Origin: JAXGXJ01 sp050943595
GTDB lineage: Bacteria > Actinomycetota > Thermoleophilia > RBG-16-64-13
Direction of reading: 5' to 3'
Length of the DNA: 24,109 bases
Assembly: GCA_050943595.1 (NCBI GenBank)
Contig: JBMNPM010000019.1
Coordinates: forward strand, 1 to 24,109
The translations under genes and the position numbers were made by a program. How positions within the stretch are numbered: the first letter of the stretch is position 1; every line of letters starts with the position of its first letter. This document shows, one piece after another, positions 14,499 through 20,237 of the stretch. The notes below the pieces were generated by a model, which had not been told where the DNA came from, made no database searches, and was given only the letters and a program-made list of their open reading frames with translations.

Positions 14499-14585
14499 GG
14501 GGGTCTCCAAGCATCTCGGTGCCGGGTAGCGGCTCGGAATGCTAGTCTTGGTAATGGAAGTCCTCAGACTCGGCTAGGAGGCCAC

Positions 14586-14954
14586 GTGCAGGTAGTGCTG
14601 GAGGATTTGGGCGGACAACCTCTGCTCCAAGTTTCGGGCGAAGTGGATCATAGCTCTTCACCTCGTCTGTTTCAGGCCGTCGACGAAGCCCTCCGCGATG
14701 ACGCGACCCACATCCTTCTCATCAACCTTGCCGGTTGTCCGTATCTGGATAGCGGTGGAGTGAGGGTCCTGCTTGAAGGGCTGAGGCGTGTCAAACCCGC
14801 CGGCTGGATGGGAGTAATAGCTCCCGACCCGCAGGTGTTCCGTATTCTCAAGATGGTGGGGCTGACGATAGACCCCCATTTTCGTACTTTCGTCGATGTA
14901 GATGATGCGCGGACCGCGCTGGAGGAGTTGGAGCATGTGGAGGGTCGATGTTGA
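14586..14954 (+). CDS. STAS-domain anti-sigma factor antagonist
   Basis: The 122-residue protein is a single STAS domain of the SpoIIAA/RsbV type. These proteins bind anti-sigma kinases and are switched off by phosphorylation of a serine; here Ser56 in YLDSGGVRVLL is the expected site, after the strand ILLINLAG. AGGAGG precedes the GTG start. No partner anti-sigma kinase or alternative sigma gene is in the window, so its pathway is unknown. The 3' end overlaps the dehydratase gene by 7 nt, suggesting coupled translation. Confidence 0.85.
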   Translation: MQVVLEDLGGQPLLQVSGEVDHSSSPRLFQAVDEALRDDATHILLINLAGCPYLDSGGVRVLLEGLRRVKPAGWMGVIAPDPQVFRILKMVGLTIDPHFRTFVDVDDARTALEELEHVEGRC

Positions 14955-15928
14955 GGAACTATGAGCTGCTCAGCGCTCAGGTCAATCTCATGGGTGTTAT
15001 CAAGGCCAGGAAGACCATTGATCGCTACCTGAAGCGGACGAATCTCACCCACTATTCGGAGCTCTCGCGTCTAGTGGGTTGCGAGATTTTCGTCAAGCAC
15101 GAAAACCATCAGCCCACCGGCTCCTTCAAGATACGAGGAGCGCTCAGCTTTTTCCAACATGTGGCCGGCGAGGACCTGGAGACCGGGGTCTTGGTGGCTA
15201 CGCGCGGTAACCACGGCTTGGCTATGTCCTGGGCTGGCCGATGTTTCAACGTACCTTGTACGGTGGTGGTCCCTGAGAATAACAATCCGGAGATCAACCG
15301 CATCGTCGAGAGCTTCGGAGCCGACCTCATCGTGCAGGGACGTGACTTCTACGATGCTGAGTACTACTGCAATGACCTGGTTGACAGCGCCGGGTACTAC
15401 TATGTTGAGCAGGGCAATGAGCCTGAGATCCTGAACGGTTTGGGTACCATGGGGCTGGAGATATTCGAGGATCTCCCCGAAGTGGATGTCATCATCTGTC
15501 CCATAGGTGGCGGCGCGGGCTGCGCATCACTAGCTCGGGTGGCTCAGGCCATCAACCCCGACGTAGAGATTATCGGAGTACAGCCTGAGCGGGCGGCTGC
15601 TTTCTACGCGTCCTGGCGCGAGGGTGAGCGTGTCACCATCGAGGAGGCGGATACCGTGGCCGACGGTTTGGCGGCGCGTAGCGTCTTCGAGCTTCCGTAT
15701 ATGATCTTGAAAGATCGCATCACGGACGTGGTGCTCGTCAGCGAGGAAGCAATACTTGAAGGCATCCGGACGGCCCTCCGGGTCACCCACAATCTCGCTG
15801 AAGGAGCCGGAGCTGCTGGTATCTCGGCTGCGCTTCAGATCAAGGAGCGGCTGGCGGGGAAGAAGGTAGTGCTCATCATGTCTGGCGGCAACCTGGGCCA
15901 TCAACACCTCCTGCAGGCGCTGACCTAG
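14948..15928 (+). CDS. PLP-dependent threonine/serine dehydratase
   Basis: This fold-type II pyridoxal-phosphate enzyme probably deaminates threonine to 2-oxobutyrate or serine to pyruvate. Lys61 in PTGSFKIRGA should bind the cofactor; GGGAGCASLARV is the phosphate loop, and SGGNLGHQHL the C-terminal ring-contacting motif. At 326 residues it has no ACT regulatory domain, so it is closer to catabolic TdcB or to serine/threonine racemase-type enzymes than to feedback-controlled IlvA. ATG 14948 follows GGAGGG and overlaps the STAS gene. ATG 14990 is an alternative start. Its stop codon overlaps that of the convergent glycosylase gene. Confidence 0.85.
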   Translation: MLRNYELLSAQVNLMGVIKARKTIDRYLKRTNLTHYSELSRLVGCEIFVKHENHQPTGSFKIRGALSFFQHVAGEDLETGVLVATRGNHGLAMSWAGRCFNVPCTVVVPENNNPEINRIVESFGADLIVQGRDFYDAEYYCNDLVDSAGYYYVEQGNEPEILNGLGTMGLEIFEDLPEVDVIICPIGGGAGCASLARVAQAINPDVEIIGVQPERAAAFYASWREGERVTIEEADTVADGLAARSVFELPYMILKDRITDVVLVSEEAILEGIRTALRVTHNLAEGAGAAGISAALQIKERLAGKKVVLIMSGGNLGHQHLLQALT

Positions 15929-16935
15929 GAAGATCGCGCGATAGAGGCTAGGCGATAGCCTGCCTCGTGGTCGAGGAAACCCTCGTCAACCAATAGGCGC
16001 AGAGCAGTACGTACTTCCTCTGGGTCCCACGCGGGCAGTAGCTCGACTACACCCTCGGCGTCAAGCGTCAAGGGGCGCTTTGCGTCTGCGTTGCCGGTAG
16101 AGGGAGGGCCGGATGCGAATAGGCTCAGTGTCGGTGTCTGGAGGTTGTCCTGCCACTCTGTGCGCAGTAAGAAGAGGCGGATAATTTGAGACCGCAGTTG
16201 CCGTCGTGATCCGGCGAAGGGCGTCTGGCGACTGTGGTGTTTGCTGGCTCTGGATGGGTTCACACCGATCTTTTTCAGCCAAGCTCCGTAGTCCATGAGT
16301 GCGTAGTACCACGTGCGGGGGTCCTTCCGGTCGAGGGTGGCTTCGACCAGCGGCAGGATGTCGGCGTCGGGGACCTGGTGTCGATCTGGGAAGAACACGT
16401 GCAGGAACGCCGACCGGATGTTGGTCTCTATGAAGGGTACGGCTATCTGGTAGGCAAAGGCGGCAATGGCAGCCGCCGTCGCCGGGCCGATTCCGGGTAG
16501 AGTACGCAGTATGACCGGTGAACGGGGCAGAGAACCACCGTGGACAGCCGTGACCGTCTGCGCCGTGCGCTGCAGGTTGAGCGCCCGGCGGTTGTAGCCG
16601 AGGCCCAGCCATGTCTCGAGGACGGCGGCGGTCGGCGCCTCGGCCAACGAGTAGATGTCTGGGAAACGCGTGAGGAACTCCTGGTACTTGGGCAACACGC
16701 GTGACACTTGGGTTTGCTGCAGCATGATCTCGGAAACGAGGATCTTATAAGGGTCCCAGGTCCGGCGCCAGGGCAGGTCGCGCCCGTGTAGCCGGAAGTG
16801 GTCTCGAACGGCGCGGCGGAATGATGCGAGTATCTGCTCGGATACACTGTGTCCCTCGATGGAAGGGGTGGGCTGTTCTGGTGTCGAGGTCGCAGGTCCT
16901 GATGCGCTCACGCCATCCTCCTTGTGTCCGGCCAA
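15925..16935 (-). CDS. MutY-like adenine glycosylase lacking the Fe-S cluster
   Basis: The protein belongs to the HhH-GPD DNA glycosylases and is closest in motif to MutY, which excises adenine opposite 8-oxoguanine. Residues 54-57 LPWR, SEIMLQQTQV with catalytic Glu69, WLGLGYNRRALNLQ and the hairpin LPGIGPATAAAI (146-157) are standard. Three departures stand out: the catalytic Asp of the DxNV motif is Glu170 (FIETNIR); the protein has no cysteine at all, so the usual four-Cys [4Fe-4S] site is missing; and the NUDIX-like 8-oxoG-recognition domain is replaced by a short C-terminal region that ends like a winged helix. 336 residues. Substrate specificity is therefore uncertain. Confidence 0.8.
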   Translation of the reverse strand: MAGHKEDGVSASGPATSTPEQPTPSIEGHSVSEQILASFRRAVRDHFRLHGRDLPWRRTWDPYKILVSEIMLQQTQVSRVLPKYQEFLTRFPDIYSLAEAPTAAVLETWLGLGYNRRALNLQRTAQTVTAVHGGSLPRSPVILRTLPGIGPATAAAIAAFAYQIAVPFIETNIRSAFLHVFFPDRHQVPDADILPLVEATLDRKDPRTWYYALMDYGAWLKKIGVNPSRASKHHSRQTPFAGSRRQLRSQIIRLFLLRTEWQDNLQTPTLSLFASGPPSTGNADAKRPLTLDAEGVVELLPAWDPEEVRTALRLLVDEGFLDHEAGYRLASIARSS

Positions 16936-17133
16936 GTGTACGCCATCATCGATGGCATTCCCCCCGCCTTTCGTTTACGGCTGAGATGCTGCGAGGTTGG
17001 ATCTTGGTGGGGTAGTAGGTCGTGGGCGCAGACAGGCCACCTCACCGAGGGCTGCGAGTGCATGTACCCTACGAGGTGCCCCACGGTAACATGAGCAGCG
17101 CAGCTCACAGCACTACCTGAATATGAGGACGCT

Positions 17134-17161
17134 TTGACTACATTCAGACCACACATATATG
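17134..17161 (+). promoter_or_regulatory. Promoter of uppP
   Basis: TTGACT (17134-17139) and TATATG (17156-17161) with a 16-nt spacer predict a start near 17168 and a leader of about 30 nt. The rest of the 263-bp gap 16936-17198 shows nothing else recognisable. Confidence 0.55.
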
Positions 17162-17198
17162 GGCAAATGCACGGGCAGATCTCTGGACAGATGCCATC

Positions 17199-18014
17199 AT
17201 GAACGCCATTGAGGCGATCGTGCTCGGCGTCGTTCAGGGGCTGACGGAGTTTTTACCCATATCGTCCACGGCGCACCTGCGGATCGTCCCGGCCTTATTT
17301 GGTGGCGACGATCCCGGGGCGGGGTTTAGCGCCGTTATCCAGTTGGGCACCATGGCGGCTGTGCTCGTCTACTTCCGCAGCGACATCCTCCGGATCGTCA
17401 CGAGCTGGGTCCGCGAGATAAGGGTTCCTTTTCGACAAAAGAGCCACGAGGCCAGACTCGGCTGGTTTATCATCCTCGGGACCATCCCCATATCGGTTTT
17501 CGGGCTGGTGTTCAAAGATCAGATCGAGTCGGGCGCACGTTCTCTGCTACTGATCGGATGCGCGCTTATCATCTTCTCTCTCGTCATGCTGGCTGCCGAT
17601 AAGTACGGTCGCAAGTCTCGGCGATTGACCGAGATGACCGTGCGTGATGGACTCGTGGTTGGCGTCGCCCAAGCTCTGGCTCTCATTCCCGGCATATCTC
17701 GCTCCGGAGCCACCATTTCCGCCGGTCTCCTACGGAACTTCACCCGCGCCGATGCGGCCCGGTACTCCTTTTTGCTGTCGATACCGGCGGTGGTTCTCAG
17801 CGGACTGTTTGAACTTCCGGAGATCGGTGGCGGCAGTGGCGCGTCGGTCGGAGCGACCGTGATCGCGGGACTTGTGGCGTTCATCTCCGGCTATGCGGCC
17901 ATTGCCTGGCTGCTGCGCTACCTGGCGCGGCACACCCTCAGCGTCTTCATCGCATACCGAATCTTGCTGGGGGCGCTGATCATTGTTCTGGCGGTTATAG
18001 GTCTAATCGAGTAG
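17199..18014 (+). CDS. uppP: Undecaprenyl-diphosphatase (BacA/UppP)
   Basis: This integral membrane enzyme recycles undecaprenyl pyrophosphate, the lipid carrier of cell-wall synthesis, and overproduction gives bacitracin resistance in many bacteria. The 271-residue protein has both signature regions: GVVQGLTEFLPISSTAHL (residues 10-27) and PGISRSGATIS, with the conserved Glu and Arg/Ser residues, and about seven hydrophobic segments. It is a single gene with its own promoter. Confidence 0.95.
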   Translation: MNAIEAIVLGVVQGLTEFLPISSTAHLRIVPALFGGDDPGAGFSAVIQLGTMAAVLVYFRSDILRIVTSWVREIRVPFRQKSHEARLGWFIILGTIPISVFGLVFKDQIESGARSLLLIGCALIIFSLVMLAADKYGRKSRRLTEMTVRDGLVVGVAQALALIPGISRSGATISAGLLRNFTRADAARYSFLLSIPAVVLSGLFELPEIGGGSGASVGATVIAGLVAFISGYAAIAWLLRYLARHTLSVFIAYRILLGALIIVLAVIGLIE

Positions 18015-18176
18015 TGATATCGCTATGGCGCGGTGCCGTCATGAGGTCATGGTCTGCAGAATAAGTGAGGCGATCGATCCGTGAGGGTGAGTACCGATCA
18101 TGCTCTCTACTGGCGATGTGCGGATGCCCGATCGATGACACACAGCCGGTTGTCTGTCGGATGGGGCGTGATGCGG

Positions 18177-18182
18177 TACTAT
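18177..18182 (+). promoter_or_regulatory. Candidate -10 box, leaderless start of the cyclophilin-like gene
   Basis: TACTAT lies seven bases ahead of ATG 18190, and no ribosome-binding site is present, so transcription would begin at the start codon. The nearest -35-like sequence, TTGTCT (18150-18155), is 21 nt away, which is too far for a good match. Confidence 0.35.
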
Positions 18183-18189
18183 TAATGGT

Positions 18190-18567
18190 ATGAAGCGTGA
18201 GATCCAAATCACCATGGGAAACGTGTCCGTGCGGGCGCAACTGGACGAGACCGCCAGTGCCTCGGCCGTCTGGGCCGCCTTGCCCCTCCAGGCCACTGCA
18301 AGTAGGTGGGGTGACGAGATTTACTTTTCGGTTCCGGTGCAACTACCGGAGGAGGCAGGAGCGAGGCAAGATATGATGGTCGGCGAACTCGGTTATTGGC
18401 CGGCCGGTACCGCGTTCTGCATCTTCTTCGGCCCTACGCCGGTGAGCGATGGTCCGGAGCCCCGAGCCTACAGCAATGTGAATCCGTTTGGCCACGTGGT
18501 AGACGATTTGGACGCGCTTCACTCAGTTCGCGACGGAGATCCGGTGACTGTTAGAGCTATCCAGTAG
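18190..18567 (+). CDS. Cyclophilin-like fold protein (TM1367 type)
   Basis: The 125-residue product resembles the bacterial cyclophilin-like family typified by Thermotoga TM1367, whose function is unknown. Recognisable features are the N-terminal strand MKREIQITMGN, TASAVW-type helix, WGDEIYFSVPV, the GELGYWPAGTAFCIFFGPTP block and the closing NPFGHVV...L. Isomerase activity should not be assumed. It is isolated, followed by transposon and phage debris on its 3' side. Confidence 0.8.
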   Translation: MKREIQITMGNVSVRAQLDETASASAVWAALPLQATASRWGDEIYFSVPVQLPEEAGARQDMMVGELGYWPAGTAFCIFFGPTPVSDGPEPRAYSNVNPFGHVVDDLDALHSVRDGDPVTVRAIQ

Positions 18568-18783
18568 CCGCCCCGGCGTACGGGCTTTGCGACTGAGCTT
18601 CCCTCGCTTCGAAGGTCCATGAAGCCCTGGCTCCGTATCGGATGCCTTGGTCAAAGTGGAAGATGTCTCCACGCACCTCTGCACGGTCTTACGATCCACG
18701 TCCAGACCCCGGGCGATCTCCGATATGTTGCGACCCGTCCGCCGGTGGGGTAGGATCTCCATCACGCCAATCACGTTAAACAT
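18568..18783 (-). pseudogene. IS21-family transposase (istA) N-terminal remnant
   Basis: On the - strand from ATG 18783, the product begins MFNVIGVMEILPHRRTG and continues SEIARGLDVDRKTVQR. This is the N-terminal helix-turn-helix of IS21-type IstA transposases (usual form: VTEILVHWYAGRS...IAxSLGxDRKTVRKY). Similarity fades after about 40 residues, and no DDE catalytic domain or istB follows. AGAAGG precedes the ATG. The open frame runs on to 18523, into the antisense of the cyclophilin-like gene, but that tail is not transposase. Confidence 0.6.
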
Positions 18784-19054
18784 CCTTCTCACAACCGCTC
18801 TCCCTCGGTCTACGTGCGCCGAGCTGAGGTAGTGGTCGTCGCGAACGGATTTGACGGGGATCACTTGGCACTTGATAAGCCGGGGCGGTTCAGCCCCATC
18901 AGAGCCTGAGCTACCCAAGCTCTCGGCAATATCGTGAATGTCAGCACGTGCAACTGGTGGCTTGATTTGAGGGAGGAGCAGTACACTCATTACGGCCTGT
19001 GAGGTTATATTTGGGATCTCCATGGTGCCACTGCAATGGGGATAGGGGGTATGT

Positions 19055-19321
19055 ATGGCCAACTGGAGGCCGGCCGAGAGCCCGGTGCAGCTGCAATCTG
19101 AGGCCAACGTTGTTGCCCTTAACAGAAGCAAGACGGCAGATGGGGCTATCGGCGATCAGGCGCATGCCGGTCGCAGGTCCAGGCATAATCCGAACTCGGC
19201 TGGCGGATTGAGAAGTTACACTGGCGCCAATCCTCACACCGGCTATATCCACGTAGCTGTGGGCCTAGGGACTGATGTAGCGCCTAGGCCGCCGTATGAT
19301 GCACGACTTCGTGGTGCCTGA
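19055..19321 (+). pseudogene. Phage endolysin-like gene with internal deletion
   Basis: The N-terminal part (NRSKTADGAIGDQAHAGR then RHNPNSAGG) follows the M15-like peptidoglycan peptidases common in actinobacterial phages, whose pattern is NRSKASDGTIGDxAHxxRxSDHNP. The text then jumps straight to YTGANPHTGYIHVAV, the C-terminal metal-site region. The middle segment with the zinc-binding Asp (ALDI motif) is missing, so although the 88-codon frame is open, the enzyme should be dead. ATG 19055 has GGGGG upstream. Motif-based assignment; no alignment was possible. Confidence 0.55.
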
Positions 19322-19325
19322 CTGA

Positions 19326-19472
19326 GTGCGTGAAACCAGAAAAGCCAAGTATGCCGGCCCGGCTGAGATGATGGGCGTTGAGTGGTTCAAACCGCATAAG
19401 AGTCCCATCACTGGTGCCGTTCTCAATGCCAAGTTTCGACGTGTCGCGGACACAAATGGATGGAGGTGGTGA
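19326..19472 (+). CDS. Short frame in the phage remnant, unknown
   Basis: GTG 19326 opens a 48-residue frame ending DTNGWRW at TGA 19470-19472, just before the Cys-rich mini-gene. It has no ribosome-binding site and starts one base-triplet after the endolysin-like stop. It may be the tail of a longer phage gene (possibly of the endolysin itself) rather than a gene. No family recognised. Confidence 0.25.
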   Translation: MRETRKAKYAGPAEMMGVEWFKPHKSPITGAVLNAKFRRVADTNGWRW

Positions 19473-19475
19473 TAT

Positions 19476-19610
19476 ATGATCGGTTGTATCTCCTGTGGAC
19501 TTTGCCCGGCCTGTCTTGGGCCGCTCGCCTACGGTGAGGAGGGTGCCTACTGTCCCAACCCTGACTGCGACTGGGCGGCGGTCGAGTGTAGCGACGAGTG
19601 GCAGTGTTGA
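19476..19610 (+). CDS. 44-residue Cys-rich mini-protein
   Basis: ATG 19476 is preceded by GGAGGTGGTGAT. The 44 residues contain eight cysteines at 4, 7, 10, 13, 26, 31, 38 and 44; the first four form an unbroken CxxCxxCxxC series and the fifth and sixth a CPNPDC pair resembling half a zinc ribbon (YCPNPDCDW). It probably binds zinc. It lies in the phage lysis remnant, upstream of the holin, and is too short for most gene finders. Function unknown. Confidence 0.55.
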   Translation: MIGCISCGLCPACLGPLAYGEEGAYCPNPDCDWAAVECSDEWQC

Positions 19611-19648
19611 GCTCCGGTGGGGGCCCCGTGGAATAGGAGGATATGTGG

Positions 19649-19870
19649 ATGAATAAGGCCTGGTGGAGGGCCGCCGGTATCAGGGCCATCAGAACGTGGG
19701 CTCAGACCCTCTTGGCGACAATACCTACATCCGTCATGATCGGTGGCAATACGGACTGGTCCTTGGTGGGTCTGACGGCCGCAAACATCATCGGTACTGC
19801 GGTGCTCGCAGGAGTGCTCTCGCTGTTGACCAGCATAGCTGGGCTTCCGGAGGTCGATTACAAAAAGTGA
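19649..19870 (+). CDS. Phage holin, r1t type
   Basis: The 73-residue protein fits the r1t-type holin pattern: WWRAAGIRAIRTWAQTLLA (usual FWxDAxERAIRTFAQTL) followed by a second hydrophobic segment and the ending VLSLLTSIAGLPEV. Two transmembrane helices are predicted, about 14-33 and 40-63. ATG 19649 is chosen over ATG 19643 because AGGAGG (19635-19640) is eight bases from the former and only two from the latter. Holins let endolysin reach the wall. The gene looks intact while the nearby endolysin-like gene is not. Confidence 0.75.
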   Translation: MNKAWWRAAGIRAIRTWAQTLLATIPTSVMIGGNTDWSLVGLTAANIIGTAVLAGVLSLLTSIAGLPEVDYKK

Positions 19871-19889
19871 GGTGACTCCGCCATCTCGT

Positions 19890-19912
19890 GGCCGGAGAGT
19901 GTGTCTCCGGCC
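19890..19912 (+). terminator. Hairpin after the holin gene
   Basis: A perfect 9-bp stem GGCCGGAGA (19890-19898) with TCTCCGGCC (19904-19912) around GTGTG lies 20 bp after the holin stop. No T-run follows. Between here and 20160 I see no gene; an A/T-rich patch near 20005-20062 has no convincing promoter. Confidence 0.4.
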
Positions 19913-20160
19913 TCATGTAGCGGGATGAATGAGATTTCAGCCAGCCTCATAAGCCGGCCTCCGTAGGTGCGCTCCTGCTCTTGCTACTTTGCCCACTAGA
20001 ACGCGTTTTTTCACGCCAGGTTGCGCCTGCCCAAGTCGTAAAAAGTAAAATCACGATATGATGCTGGCTTTTCCGTGACGTCTTCTTCCTGGGCCGTCTC
20101 CTCCAACTGCTGCAGAGCTCATGTTTGTGCTTGTGTGCAGTTCGCGCAAACCGATCAATC

Positions 20161-20194
20161 GAAAGGCCACGGGACCGTGATCCCGTGGCCTTTC
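20161..20194 (-). terminator. Terminator of the feo operon
   Basis: A perfect 14-bp stem, GAAAGGCCACGGGA (20161-20174) with its complement (20181-20194), closes a 6-base loop 44 bp beyond the feoB stop. The stem itself ends in CTTTC on both strands, so it could also stop readthrough from the left. Confidence 0.65.
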
Positions 20195-20237
20195 GTGTCG
20201 CCGGGGTACATGGGCCTGTTCGCTACGATAATATCCC

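Larger units (their letters stand above)
18784..19912 (+). mobile_element. Prophage lysis-module remnant
   Basis: Bases 18784-19054 contain no gene I can name. Then come an internally deleted endolysin-like frame, a 48-codon fragment, an 8-cysteine mini-protein and an r1t-type holin, all on the + strand, ending at a hairpin (19890-19912). Endolysin next to holin is the typical lysis order of phages of Gram-positive hosts. No integrase, structural or terminase gene is present and no att repeats were recognised. Confidence 0.55.

Noticed and set aside
18800..18920. A + strand frame reading EVVVVANGFDGDHLALDKPG.
   Set aside because: About 35 codons, no start or ribosome-binding site and no family; at most a phage gene tail.
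18523..19131. A 202-codon open frame on the - strand.
   Set aside because: Only its central part from ATG 18783 resembles IstA; the upstream 116 codons run antisense to phage-derived sequence and look like no protein.
20001..20062. A/T-rich patch with TTGCGC and TAAAAT/TATGAT boxes.
   Set aside because: Spacing between candidate boxes is 19 nt or the -35 match is poor, and no gene starts downstream on the + strand.
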